Positions 45,588 through 56,787 are shown, counted from the first letter of the stretch. The stretch: 64,000 bases of DNA from Streptomyces sp. WAC05374 (GCF_004353505.1 NZ_SMNQ01000016.1:62001-126000); one strand, 5' to 3'. Notes: generated from the sequence alone by a model not told the origin. Made by a program: numbers and translations.

Positions 45588-46355
45588 CTACAGGAACTTG
45601 GCCTTGCCCGGCCCCTCCTCGACGAAGCTGCGCATACCGCGCTCACGGTCCTCGGTGGCGAACAGCCCGGCGAACCAGTTGCGTTCGACCGTCAGGCCCG
45701 TGTCGATGTCGGTCTCCAGACCCGCGTCGACGGACTCCTTGGCCGCGCGCAGCGCCAGCGCCGGCCCCTGCGCCAGCTTCGCGGCCCAGGCGTGCGCCTG
45801 CTCGTACACCTCGGCCGCCGGGACGACCCGGTCGACGAGCCCCATCGCGAGGGCCTCGTCGGCCTTCACATGACGGCCCGTGAAGATCAGGTCCTTCGCC
45901 TTGGACGGGCCGATGAGGCGGGCGAGGCGCTGCGTGCCGCCCGCGCCGGGGATGAGGCCCAGCAGGATCTCGGGCTGGCCGAGCCTGGCGTTGTCGCCGG
46001 CGATGCGGAAGTCGGCGCAGAGCGCCAGCTCGCAGCCGCCGCCCAGCGCGTACCCGGTGACGGCGGCGACGACGGGCTTGGGGATGCGGGCGACGGCGGT
46101 GAACGAGTCCTGGAGGGCCTTGGAGCGCAGCACCATGGCCGCGTGGTCCATCGCCTGCATCTCCTTGATGTCCGCGCCGGCCGCGAACACCTTCTCGCCG
46201 CCGTACAGCACCACGGCCCGGACGTCGTCGCGCCGCGACGCCTCCTCGGCGAGCTCGCGCAGCCGGTCCTGGGTGGCGATGTCCAGCGCGTTCATCGGCG
46301 GGCGGTCCAGGCGGATGGTGCCGACGCCCGCGGAGACTTCGAGAGTGACTGTCAT
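45588..46355 (-). CDS. Enoyl-CoA hydratase/isomerase family protein
   Basis: 255 residues, typical crotonase. The oxyanion loop FAAGADIKEM, the catalytic-region helix GYALGGGCELALCADFRIAG (Glu after GGGC) and GLIPGAGGTQRLARLIG (second Glu position replaced by Pro-Gly-Ala-Gly-Gly as usual context) are present. It hydrates enoyl-CoA in fatty-acid or amino-acid breakdown. It is alone between the HATPase gene and the L,D-transpeptidase terminator. Confidence 0.93.
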   Translation of the reverse strand: MTVTLEVSAGVGTIRLDRPPMNALDIATQDRLRELAEEASRRDDVRAVVLYGGEKVFAAGADIKEMQAMDHAAMVLRSKALQDSFTAVARIPKPVVAAVTGYALGGGCELALCADFRIAGDNARLGQPEILLGLIPGAGGTQRLARLIGPSKAKDLIFTGRHVKADEALAMGLVDRVVPAAEVYEQAHAWAAKLAQGPALALRAAKESVDAGLETDIDTGLTVERNWFAGLFATEDRERGMRSFVEEGPGKAKFL

Positions 46356-46385
46356 AGGGGGCAGGTTAACCGCCGTTAATGACGA

Positions 46386-46426
46386 AGGGCCCGGTGCCGT
46401 CGGTCACATCCGACGCACCGGGCCCT
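46386..46426 (-). terminator. Terminator after L,D-transpeptidase 1
   Basis: AGGGCCCGGTG (46386-46396) and CGTCGG (46398-46403) pair with CCGACG (46410-46415) and CACCGGGCCCT (46416-46426), with one bulged base and a six-base loop. It begins about 14 bp past the stop codon at 46440. Confidence 0.85.
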
Positions 46427-46439
46427 CACACATCTGGCG

Positions 46440-47672
46440 TTACTTGATCCACTCCGACCAGGGCATGTTCCACCCGTTGAGGCCGTTCTCCGGCTGGATC
46501 TGCTTGTCCTTGGAGTTCTTCACGACCACCACGTCACCGATGATCGAGTTGTTGTAGAACCAGGCGGCCGGCGTGGAGCCGTCGTAGGCGCCGCGCACGT
46601 CCCGCAGGCCCACGCAGCCGTGGCTGACGTTCGCCGAGCCGAAGGTGCCGCTGGAGGCCCAGTAGTTGCCGTGCACGAAGGTGCCCGAGGTCGACAGGCG
46701 CATCGCGTGCGGGACGTCCTTGATGTCGTACTCGCCACCGAAGCCCACGGTGGCGCCGTTCATCCGCGTCACCTTGTACTTCTCGCTGATGACCATCTGG
46801 CCGTTGTACGTGGTCGTGGCCGGGGCGCCCGCGGTGATCGGGATCGTCTTGATCAGCTTGCCGTCGCGGACGACCTTCATGGTCTTCTCGCTCGCGTCGA
46901 CCGTGGAGACCTGGCCGCGGCCGATGGTGAACCGCACCGTCTTGGCCTGCTTGCCGTACACGCCCGGGCGGCCCTCGACGCCGTCCAGGTTCAGCCGCAC
47001 GGTCACCTTGGTGCCCGCGGCCCAGTACTTCTCCGGGCGGAAGTCCAGGCGGTCGTTGCCGAACCAGTGGCCCTCGATCGGCACGGACGGCTCGGCGGTC
47101 ACCTTGATGGCCCGCTCCACGGCCTCGGGGTTGGTGATGCCCCGGGTGAAGTTGATCGACACCGGCATGCCGACTCCGACGGTGGAGCCGTCCTCCGGCG
47201 TGTAGTGGCCGATGAAGGTGTTCTTCGGTACGAGGGTGGTGAAGGTGGTGTCCTTCGCCGACTCACGCCCGTCCGCGTCCTTGGCGACCGCGTGCACCTT
47301 GTACTTGGTGCCGCCGGCCAGGTGCTGGACCGGCTCCCAGGCGGCGCCGTCTGCGGTCAGCTTCCCCTCGACCTTGTTGCCCTTGGAGTCGGCGACCGTG
47401 ACCGTGGTCAGCTTGCCCTTCTCGGCGGTGACCTTCAGGGCGCCGCTCGTGGCGACCGACGCGGCGCCGTCCTTGGGCGCGATGGTCACGACGGCCTGCG
47501 AGGCCGCGTTCTCCACCTTGCCGCCGTCCTCGGGCTTCTCCCCGCCCTTGGCGCCGCCGGCGGAGTCGGAGCCCCCGCACGCCGTCACCAGCAGCAGCAG
47601 TGCCCCCAGCACCAGAGCCAGCAGGCCCTTGCCCGCCCCCGCCGGCGCACCCGATATCGGCCGCACGTTCAC
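46440..47672 (-). CDS. L,D-transpeptidase, lipoprotein with Ig-like domains (copy 1)
   Basis: 410 residues. A signal with lipobox VTAC is followed by a Gly/Lys-rich linker, two Ig-like beta domains (to about residue 250) and a YkuD catalytic domain with HGNYW and SHGCVGLRD; the nucleophile Cys is about residue 353. It makes 3-3 cross-links in peptidoglycan, important for Streptomyces and mycobacterial walls. The C-terminal LNGWNMPWSEW extension is characteristic. The start is GTG with GGGGAG 10 nt upstream. It is a paralogue of the next gene upstream. Confidence 0.94.
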   Translation of the reverse strand: MNVRPISGAPAGAGKGLLALVLGALLLLVTACGGSDSAGGAKGGEKPEDGGKVENAASQAVVTIAPKDGAASVATSGALKVTAEKGKLTTVTVADSKGNKVEGKLTADGAAWEPVQHLAGGTKYKVHAVAKDADGRESAKDTTFTTLVPKNTFIGHYTPEDGSTVGVGMPVSINFTRGITNPEAVERAIKVTAEPSVPIEGHWFGNDRLDFRPEKYWAAGTKVTVRLNLDGVEGRPGVYGKQAKTVRFTIGRGQVSTVDASEKTMKVVRDGKLIKTIPITAGAPATTTYNGQMVISEKYKVTRMNGATVGFGGEYDIKDVPHAMRLSTSGTFVHGNYWASSGTFGSANVSHGCVGLRDVRGAYDGSTPAAWFYNNSIIGDVVVVKNSKDKQIQPENGLNGWNMPWSEWIK

Positions 47673-47835
47673 TTTGCTGTTCTCCCCTCGCACGGCCTGG
47701 CACCGCCACGGCCCGCACCCCCGCACGCCCCACTCACGCGTGCACCGCGATAGATAATCACACCGCAGGCGCGGCGGAGCGCCCGCGCATGTCACCGTTC
47801 AGTCCCAAACGACGGACGATGAGGGGCAGCGAGGG

Positions 47836-49071
47836 TCAATGCAGGGCGGAACCGGCCTTCCACTGGTTCCAGTCCATGTTCCAGCCGCCGAGGCCGTTGT
47901 CGGGAGACACCTTCCGGTCGGTCGAGTTGACCACCTCCACCACGTCCCCGATCAACGTCCGGTCGAAGAACCAGCCCGCCGGCGCGTCCGGGTCCCCGCC
48001 CTTCACGTCGCGCAGCCCGACGCACCCGTGGCTGACGTTGGCCGTGCCGAAGGCGGACGGCGGCGCCCAGTAGTTGCCGTGCAGGAACGTGCCCGAGTCG
48101 GTCAGCCGCATCGCGTGCGGGACGTCCTTGATGTCGTACTCGCCCTTTCCGTCCTTGTTCTTGAAGCCGACGGTGGCGCCGTTCATCCGCGTCACGTCGA
48201 ACAGTTCCGTGACCACCATCTTGCCGTTGTACGTGGTGGTCTTGGGCGCCCCCGCCGTGATCGGCAGGGTCGTGACGAGCCTGCCGTCGCGCCGCACCTC
48301 CATGGTGTGCTCCTCGGCGTCCACCACGGAGACCTGGGAACGGCCCACCGTGAACCCGACGGTCTTGTGCTGGATGCCGTACACCCCCGGCGCCGCTTCC
48401 ACGTCCCGCAGCCGCAGGCCGACCGTGACCTCGGTGCCCGGCTTCCAGTACGCGCGCGGCCGGAAGTCCAGGCGCTCCTTGCCGAACCAGTGGCCCACCA
48501 CCTCCACCGGCGGCCGGGAGGTGACGCGGATGGCGCGTTCGACGGCCGCGCGGTTCTCGATCGGCCGGTTGAAGGAGAAGGAAACGATCATGCCGGTGCC
48601 GACGGTGGAGCGGTTCTCCGGCTTGAAGTAGCCGATGAACCGGTGTTCGGGCACCGCCGTGGTGAACGTGGTGTGCCGGGCCGAGCGCCGCCCGTGCGCG
48701 TCCAGCGCCACGGCCTCCACGCTGTACTTGGCGGCCAGCGCGAGCCGCACGCCCGGCGCCGGGCGCCAGCGCAGGCCGTCCTCCGAGATGGCGCCCGGCA
48801 CCCGGACCGGCTGCGCGTCCTCGACCTTGACGACCTTGACCCGCTCCAGCCGCCCGCTGGGAATCCGCACCTCCACCCGGCCGTCCGGGGCCACGCCCTT
48901 CGCCCCGTCCTCCGGCGTCACCCGGATGACGTCGTCGGGTGCCCGGCCCTTGCCGCCCATGCCGAGGTCCAGGCCGCCGTCACCGGTGCACCCGGCCAGC
49001 CCCGCCATCAGCCCTGCACATGCCACGGCAGCGGCCACGCAGAGCCCTGCCCGCTTCAGTACGTGTCTCAC
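47836..49071 (-). CDS. L,D-transpeptidase, lipoprotein with Ig-like domains (copy 2)
   Basis: About 411 residues with the same plan as copy 1: lipobox GLAGC, two Ig-like domains, YkuD domain with HGNYWAPP and SHGCVGLRD (Cys about residue 350) and the end GLGGWNMDWNQW. Long identical stretches (YNGKMVV, VTRMNGATVGF, YDIKDVPHAMRL) show a tandem duplication of the pair. The start is uncertain: GTG at 49071 has no good ribosome site, and a GTG seven codons earlier directly abuts a GGAGG. It is divergent from glgX across a 563-bp region. Confidence 0.92.
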   Translation of the reverse strand: MRHVLKRAGLCVAAAVACAGLMAGLAGCTGDGGLDLGMGGKGRAPDDVIRVTPEDGAKGVAPDGRVEVRIPSGRLERVKVVKVEDAQPVRVPGAISEDGLRWRPAPGVRLALAAKYSVEAVALDAHGRRSARHTTFTTAVPEHRFIGYFKPENRSTVGTGMIVSFSFNRPIENRAAVERAIRVTSRPPVEVVGHWFGKERLDFRPRAYWKPGTEVTVGLRLRDVEAAPGVYGIQHKTVGFTVGRSQVSVVDAEEHTMEVRRDGRLVTTLPITAGAPKTTTYNGKMVVTELFDVTRMNGATVGFKNKDGKGEYDIKDVPHAMRLTDSGTFLHGNYWAPPSAFGTANVSHGCVGLRDVKGGDPDAPAGWFFDRTLIGDVVEVVNSTDRKVSPDNGLGGWNMDWNQWKAGSALH

Positions 49072-49634
49072 GATGCGACCAACGACTGCCACCCTCCAGG
49101 GGAAACGTGAGTGCGGGTCATGTTGGGACGGGGGCAGTCCGGGCAGAACAGGGGGGAGGACCACAAGCGGGGCCGCGGCCGGGACGCCGCGGCCTCGTGG
49201 CGAGTGAGCCGAAGGGGCGCGACGGTGTCGAGAGGGAGAACGCGCGCAGGGCCGTGAGGAACGAGCGGCCCGAGCACGATCGACCGTCGACACCGGCCAA
49301 AGCGCCCCGGAGGCGAACCGAGCCGGGCAAAGGAGCGAGTGAGCCGAAGGGGCGCGACGGTGTCGAGAGGGAGAACGCGCGCAGGGCCGTGAGGAACGAG
49401 CGGCCCGAGCACGATCGACCGTCGACACCGGCCAAAGCGCCCCGGAGGCGAACCGAGCCGGGCGTAGGGGCGAGTGAGCCGAAGGAACGGGCGAGTGAGC
49501 CGAAGGGGCGCGGCGGTGCCGAAAGGGAGAACGCGCGGAGGTTCCGAGGAACGAGGAACCGAGCACGATCGACTGTCGACACCGCCTTGGGCGCCCCGGA
49601 GGTGAACCGAGCCCTCGAAAAGGGGAGCCGGCAG
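49072..49634. other. Long divergent intergenic region between L,D-transpeptidase 2 and glgX
   Basis: 563 bp without a supported protein gene. The left 130 bp are unremarkable and should hold the transpeptidase promoter. The rest is the 135-bp repeat array, which ends about 20 bp before the glgX ribosome site. Reading frames run through the array on both strands, but only because 135 is a multiple of three. Confidence 0.7.
49201..49613 (+). repeat. 135-bp direct repeats with hairpins showing compensatory changes
   Basis: Copies begin at 49201, 49336 and 49492. The first two are almost identical with an exact 135-bp period; a 21-bp partial copy sits at 49471; the third is diverged and two bases shorter in a loop. 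In each copy three hairpins can form, and the substitutions in copy 3 keep the pairs: hairpin 1 CGAC/GTCG (49220-49230) versus CGGC/GCCG (49511-49521); hairpin 2 GGGCCG/CGGCCC (49249-49271) versus GGTTCC/GGAACC (49540-49560) around a conserved GAGGAACGA loop; hairpin 3 CGCC/GGCG (49303-49315) versus CGCC/GGTG. A palindrome TCGAC-N-GTCGA keeps its arms while its centre varies. The G-U pairs fit RNA made from the plus strand. Confidence 0.85.
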
Positions 49635-51911
<2,277 letters not shown>

Positions 51912-51991
51912 CCCCCGGTCTTGTCCGCGGTCCTTTCGCCGGCGGAAAAACGCGTGAGCGATGTCAGTGGTGAACCGTAGGCTCGCTCCTG

Positions 51992-53773
51992 ATGCCGAAA
52001 AAGGATGCACCGACCAAGGACCGCTCGACCGTTCGCGTACTGCTGCGGCTGTGGCCGTACGTGCGCCCGGTGCGTGCCCGGGTGGGCTCGGCCGCGGTGG
52101 TCGCGGTCGTGGCCTCCTGTCTGGGCCTGGTCATCCCGCTGGTGCTGAAGTGGATCGTCGACGGGCCGGTGGCGCGGCGGGATCCGGGCGGGGTGTGGCT
52201 GGGGGCGCTGGTGGTGCTGGCGCTCGGGATCGCGGAGGCGGTGCTGTTCGGGTTGCGGCGGTGGCTGGTGGCGCGGCCGCTGGCGGGCGTCGAGGCGGCG
52301 ATGCGGGCCGATCTGTACCGGCATCTCCAGCGGCTGCCGATCGCGTTCCACGACCGGTGGCCGTCGGGGCAGCTCCTGTCGCGGGCGACGACGGACCTGT
52401 CGCTGATCCGGATGTTCCTGGCCTTCCCGATGACGTTCCTGTTCGTCAACGGGGTGACGGTGGTGGTCGGCTGCGGGCTGCTGCTGGCGCAGGACTGGAC
52501 GCTGGGGCTGGTGCTGCTGGTGCCGGTGGTGCCGCTGATCGTGGTCTGCCACCTGTTCGAGTCGCGGTACTCGCTGGTGGCCCGGCGCGCCCAGGACCAG
52601 GTCGGTGATGTGACGACGGTCGTCGAGGAGAGCGTGCTCGGCATCCGGATCATCAAGGGGTTCGGCCGGCACCGCAGCCAGATGGACGGGTTCCGCGCTC
52701 TGGCGCAGCGGCTGCGGGGCACCGAGCTGGCCAAGGCACGGCTGCTGGCGGGGATCTGGGCGGTCATCACGATCGTGCCGGAGCTGGCCATCGGGGCGGC
52801 GCTGGTGCTGGGCGCCGTGCAGGTGGCGGACGGCGGGCTGTCGGCGGGGACGCTGGTGGCGTTCCTGTCGACGGCGCTGGCCCTGCGGTGGCCGGTCGAG
52901 TCGATCGGCTTCCTGCTGGCGATGAGCCAGGAGGCGGCGACGTCGGTGGAGCGGTTCTTCGAGGTGATGGACGAGGCGGAGGAGGACGCGGGCGGGTCCG
53001 GCGCGGCCTCGGTGGCGTCCGGCGGGCTGCGGCTGGAGAACGTGTCGTTCCGCTACCCGGACGCGCCGGAGGGCGCGCCGCCGGTGCTGTCGGGGGTCGA
53101 CCTGTTCGTGCGGCCCGGCGAGACCATGGCCCTGGTGGGCGCCACCGGCTCGGGCAAGACCACGCTGACGTCGCTCGTGCCGCGGCTGCACGAGGTGTCG
53201 GGCGGGCGCATCCTGCTGGACGGGGTGGACGTGACGGCCATGTCCCGGCAGCGGCTGCGGGAGCTGGTGTCGGTGGCCTTCGAGGAGCCGACGCTGTTCT
53301 CGGCGAGCGTGGCCGAGAACGTGCTGATGGGCGCCGGCCCCGGGGGCGCGGGCGAGGCCGAGCTGTGGCGGGCCCTGGAGGTCGCCCAGGCCGGGTTCGT
53401 GCGCGACCTGCCGGAGGGCGCCGCCACGGAGGTCGGCGAGCAGGGCCTGAGCCTTTCGGGCGGGCAGCGCCAGCGGCTGGCGCTGGCCCGGGCGGTGGTG
53501 GGCCGGCCGCGGTTCCTGGTGCTGGACGACCCGCTGTCGGCGCTGGACGTCCACACCGAGGCGCTGGTCGAGGCGGCGCTGCGGGACGTGCTGCGGGACA
53601 CCACCGCCCTGGTGGTGGCCCACCGCCCGTCGACGGTGATGCTGGCCGACCGGGTGGCACTGCTGTCGGCGGGCCGCATCGCGGCGGTGGGCACCCACCA
53701 GGAACTGCTGCGGAGCAGCCGGGAGTACGCCTGGCTGATGTCGGGAGCGGAGACCACGGGGAGTACGCGATGA
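51992..53773 (+). CDS. ABC exporter half-transporter with degenerate catalytic site (subunit A)
   Basis: 593 residues: six membrane helices (about 35-310), then an ATPase with Walker A GATGSGKTT, a full signature LSGGQRQRLALARA and switch His in VVAHRPS. Walker B is LVLDDPLSALD, so the catalytic Glu is Asp, and the Q-loop Gln is replaced in VAFEEPTLFS. This is the pattern of the non-catalytic subunit of heterodimeric exporters such as TM287. Its stop overlaps the start of the partner (ATGA), so both are made together. The cargo is unknown; lipids, peptides or drugs are possible. Confidence 0.94.
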   Translation: MPKKDAPTKDRSTVRVLLRLWPYVRPVRARVGSAAVVAVVASCLGLVIPLVLKWIVDGPVARRDPGGVWLGALVVLALGIAEAVLFGLRRWLVARPLAGVEAAMRADLYRHLQRLPIAFHDRWPSGQLLSRATTDLSLIRMFLAFPMTFLFVNGVTVVVGCGLLLAQDWTLGLVLLVPVVPLIVVCHLFESRYSLVARRAQDQVGDVTTVVEESVLGIRIIKGFGRHRSQMDGFRALAQRLRGTELAKARLLAGIWAVITIVPELAIGAALVLGAVQVADGGLSAGTLVAFLSTALALRWPVESIGFLLAMSQEAATSVERFFEVMDEAEEDAGGSGAASVASGGLRLENVSFRYPDAPEGAPPVLSGVDLFVRPGETMALVGATGSGKTTLTSLVPRLHEVSGGRILLDGVDVTAMSRQRLRELVSVAFEEPTLFSASVAENVLMGAGPGGAGEAELWRALEVAQAGFVRDLPEGAATEVGEQGLSLSGGQRQRLALARAVVGRPRFLVLDDPLSALDVHTEALVEAALRDVLRDTTALVVAHRPSTVMLADRVALLSAGRIAAVGTHQELLRSSREYAWLMSGAETTGSTR

Positions 53774-55695
53774 CGAGTACGGCCGGGGGCACTCCCCCGC
53801 CCACGACGAAAGGCCCCGGCGCACCGGCCGCGGGCGCCCCGGACGGCCCGGAGGGGCCGGAGGGGCCGGACGCGGTCCGCCGCGGCGGGCCGCCCGAGGG
53901 GGGCGACGCGTTCGACCGGGACGAGCTGCCCGTACCGGAGGGGGCCACGCGGGCGCTGCTGCGGTCGTTGCTGGCGCCGCGCCGGGGGCGGGTCATGGTC
54001 GCCGCCCTGGTGCTGCTGCTCCAGCAGGCCGCCGTGCAGGCCGGGCCGCTGCTCGTGGCGTTCGCCATCGACCGGGCCGTGCCGGCCCTGCGGCGCGGTG
54101 ACCACGGGCCGCTCGTCGCGGTGGCCGTGGGGTACACGCTGTGCGCGGTGGGCGCCGGGGTGTTCCAGTACGCGTTCGTCCGTACGTCCGCCCGTGTCAA
54201 CCAGGACGTCCTGCTGGACCTGCGCGGGCGGATCTTCCGGCACGCGCAGGCGCTCAGCGTCGACTTCCACGAGCGCTACACCTCGGGGCGGCTGATCTCC
54301 CGGTCCACCACGGACGTCGAGTCGCTGCGCGAGCTGCTGGGCGAGGGGCTCCAGGAGCTGATCGGGGTCCTGCTCTCCTTCGTCTCCATCTCCGTGCTCC
54401 TGCTGTGGCTGGACTGGGGCATCGGTGCGGTGGCGGTGGGTTCCTTCCTCCCGCTCTACCTGCTGGTGCGGCTCTACCGGCGGCGCGCGGCGGTGGCGTT
54501 CAGCGCCCGTTCGACGGCCATCGCCGCCGTCATCGTGAAGTTCGCCGAGACGATGAACGGCATCCGGCCGGTGCGGGCGTTCCGGCGCGAGCGGGCGGGC
54601 GACGCGTTGTTCGAGGAGCTGAACCGGCGGCACGAGCGGCGCAACGGCGACGCGATACTGGAGATGGCCCGCTATGTGGTCAACTCCCGGCTGGTGGCCA
54701 ACACGGCCGTGGCGGGCATGGTGCTGTGGGGTGCCTACCGGGTGGCGGCGGGGACGCTGGCGCTGGGGGTGCTGGCGGCGGCCGTGCTCTACGTGCGCCG
54801 GCTGTACGACCCGATCGACCGGCTGGCGATGTTCCTGAACTCGTACCAGTCGGCGGCCGCCTCCCTGGAGAAGATCGCCGGGCTGCTGGCCCGGACCCCG
54901 ACGGTGCGGGAGCCCGCCGCGCCGCGCGCCCTGCCCCCGTCCCGCTCGGGCGGCCCGGGCCGTGAGGTGGTGTTCGAGGACGTCCGGTTCGGGTACCGCA
55001 CGGGCGGTGAGGTGCTGCCGCGCTTCTCGCTGACCGTCCCGGCGGGGCAGACCGTGGCGGTGGTCGGTTCCACGGGCGCGGGCAAGTCGACGCTGGCCAA
55101 GCTGCTGGCGCGGTTCTACGACCCGACCGGTGGCCGCGTCCTGCTCGACGGGGTGGACCTGCGGGAGCTGGCCACCCCGGAGCTGCGGCGCGGGGTGGTG
55201 ATGGTGACGCAGGAGGCGTTCCTGTTCTCCGGGACGGTCGCGGAGAACATCGCGATCGGCCGGCCGGAGGCCACCCGGGAGGAGATCGAGCGGGCGGCCA
55301 AGGCCATCGGCGCCCATGACTTCATCGCGGGCCTTCCGGAGGGGTACGACACCGATGTCCGCAAGCGGGGCGGCCGCATCTCGGCCGGACAGAGGCAGTT
55401 GGTCGCGTTCGCCCGGGCCCTGCTGGCCGACCCGGCGGTGCTGATCCTCGACGAGGCGACGAGCTCCCTGGACGTCCCGGGCGAGCGGGCGGTGCAGCGC
55501 GCCATGGACACGGTGCTGCACGGCCGTACGGCGGTGGTGATCGCGCACCGGCTGTCCACGGTCGAGATCGCGGACCGGGTGCTGGTGATGGAGGGCGGGC
55601 GGATCGTCGAGGACGGCTCGCCGGCGGAGCTGATCGGCGGGGAGGGGCGGTTCGCGGGCCTGCACCGGGCATGGCGGGAGAGCCTGGTGGGGTGA
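53770..55695 (+). CDS. ABC exporter half-transporter, catalytic partner (subunit B)
   Basis: 641 residues. A Gly/Pro/Ala-rich N-tail of about 60 residues precedes six membrane helices and an ATPase with Walker A GSTGAGKST, Q-loop MVTQEAFLF, Walker B LILDEATSSLD with the catalytic Glu, and His in VVIAHRLST. The signature is the weakened RISAGQRQL. Paired with subunit A, the good site is B's Walker motifs with A's LSGGQ, and the degenerate site is A's Walker motifs with B's ISAGQ, as in known heterodimers. Translation is coupled to subunit A. Confidence 0.94.
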   Translation: MTSTAGGTPPPTTKGPGAPAAGAPDGPEGPEGPDAVRRGGPPEGGDAFDRDELPVPEGATRALLRSLLAPRRGRVMVAALVLLLQQAAVQAGPLLVAFAIDRAVPALRRGDHGPLVAVAVGYTLCAVGAGVFQYAFVRTSARVNQDVLLDLRGRIFRHAQALSVDFHERYTSGRLISRSTTDVESLRELLGEGLQELIGVLLSFVSISVLLLWLDWGIGAVAVGSFLPLYLLVRLYRRRAAVAFSARSTAIAAVIVKFAETMNGIRPVRAFRRERAGDALFEELNRRHERRNGDAILEMARYVVNSRLVANTAVAGMVLWGAYRVAAGTLALGVLAAAVLYVRRLYDPIDRLAMFLNSYQSAAASLEKIAGLLARTPTVREPAAPRALPPSRSGGPGREVVFEDVRFGYRTGGEVLPRFSLTVPAGQTVAVVGSTGAGKSTLAKLLARFYDPTGGRVLLDGVDLRELATPELRRGVVMVTQEAFLFSGTVAENIAIGRPEATREEIERAAKAIGAHDFIAGLPEGYDTDVRKRGGRISAGQRQLVAFARALLADPAVLILDEATSSLDVPGERAVQRAMDTVLHGRTAVVIAHRLSTVEIADRVLVMEGGRIVEDGSPAELIGGEGRFAGLHRAWRESLVG

Positions 55696-55750
55696 GCCGG
55701 TCGATCACCTGTCGGAATACCGGGGTGGGGTACGGCAGTTGCAGGAGGAC

Positions 55751-56353
55751 ATGACCACTGACACCACCCCTGGCACCGACCGTTCCTTCCTCTTCCTCCT
55801 CGGCAGCTCCCGCGCCGACGGCAACACCGAGATCCTGGCCCGGGCCGCCGCCGAGCAGCTCCCCGCCGGCGTCCCGCAGACCTGGGTGGACCTGAACCGG
55901 GTGGAGCTGCCCGACTTCCAGGACGGCCGGCACGAGACCACCTGGTCGGCGAGCGAGGCCGAGCGGGAGCTGCGGCGGGCCACCCTGGCGGCCACCGACA
56001 TCGTCCTCGCCTCGCCCCTGTACTGGTACACGCTCTCGGCGCAGACCAAGCGCTACCTCGACTACTGGTCGGGCTGGCTGACCGAGCCCGGCTCGGACTT
56101 CAAGCGGCGGATGGCGGGCCGGACGCTGTGGGGCGTGACGGTCATGGCGCACGAGGAGGAGGTCGTGGCGGACGGCCTGGTGACCACGCTCACCAACTCG
56201 GCGGCCTACATGGGCATGCGGTTCGGCGGAGTGCTGCTCGGCAACGGGTCGCGGCCCGGTCAGGTCCGGAATGACGAGCGGGCGATGATCCGCGCCAAGA
56301 CCTTCTTCCAGGGCGAGGCCCCGCTCGCCCGTTTCCCCTACGAGGAGCGGTAG
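55751..56353 (+). CDS. Flavodoxin-fold NAD(P)H-dependent FMN reductase-like protein
   Basis: 200 residues. The phosphate-binding loop LLGSSRADGNTEILAR is the flavodoxin/FMN-reductase motif, followed by ASPLYWYTLSAQTKRYLDYW, where flavin and substrate bind. It is probably an NAD(P)H-dependent quinone or azo/nitro reductase. The ATG at 55751 has AGGAGG only 2 nt away, which is tight; a TTG four codons earlier is an alternative. It starts about 55 bp after the ABC exporter genes and may belong to that transcript. Confidence 0.88.
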   Translation: MTTDTTPGTDRSFLFLLGSSRADGNTEILARAAAEQLPAGVPQTWVDLNRVELPDFQDGRHETTWSASEAERELRRATLAATDIVLASPLYWYTLSAQTKRYLDYWSGWLTEPGSDFKRRMAGRTLWGVTVMAHEEEVVADGLVTTLTNSAAYMGMRFGGVLLGNGSRPGQVRNDERAMIRAKTFFQGEAPLARFPYEER

Positions 56354-56787
56354 CCGCACCGCCCGCACGGCCGCCGGCCCGCGAGGGGGCAAGGCCGGTG
56401 GCCGGAAGCGGGCACCGGCGCCGGAAGTCCGTGGCAGGGGGCGCGCAGCGCGTGCGCAACACCCCGTTCACCTGCGCGGGGTGCCGTCGCGGCCCCGGCG
56501 CGCCCGTCGCTCCGGGGCCGGGCGGACCACCGGACGGCACGGCCGTACGCACCGGCGAAACGTCCGCTTAACGAACACGGCTTTTCGGGCAACGGACGAT
56601 TTCCGGCCAATCTGTTGACGCGCTCCTGACAGCGAGCGGTCGCGAGCGCCACTCTTACCCCGTTCTCCGCACCACATGTTCGACATGCGTTCCGATGTTC
56701 GTTCCGCATGTGTTCCGCGCTTGTTCAGGCTGCTCCGCCCGGCCGGCCCACCCAGCCGTCCGGTACCCCCCTCGCTAAGGAGTCTGC
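56354..56787. other. Intergenic region before the M4 protease, with a TGTTC-rich cluster
   Basis: 434 bp without a supported gene. The left half is GC-rich with a CCGGCGCCGG palindrome that may end the reductase transcript. A TTGACG -35-like hexamer is at 56615-56620, without a convincing -10. At 56675-56726 the motifs TGTTC and CGTTCC recur five times in both spacing phases, a possible regulator-binding cluster for the protease. Confidence 0.5.

Noticed and set aside
49201..49613. CRISPR-like array
   Set aside because: There are no short identical repeats with unique spacers; copies are contiguous 135-bp units and no cas genes are nearby.
48939..49634. N-terminal extension of glgX through the repeat array
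   Set aside because: The frame is open only because the repeat period is a multiple of three. The translation is Arg/Glu-rich with no similarity to GlgX, and a good ribosome site precedes the GTG at 49635.
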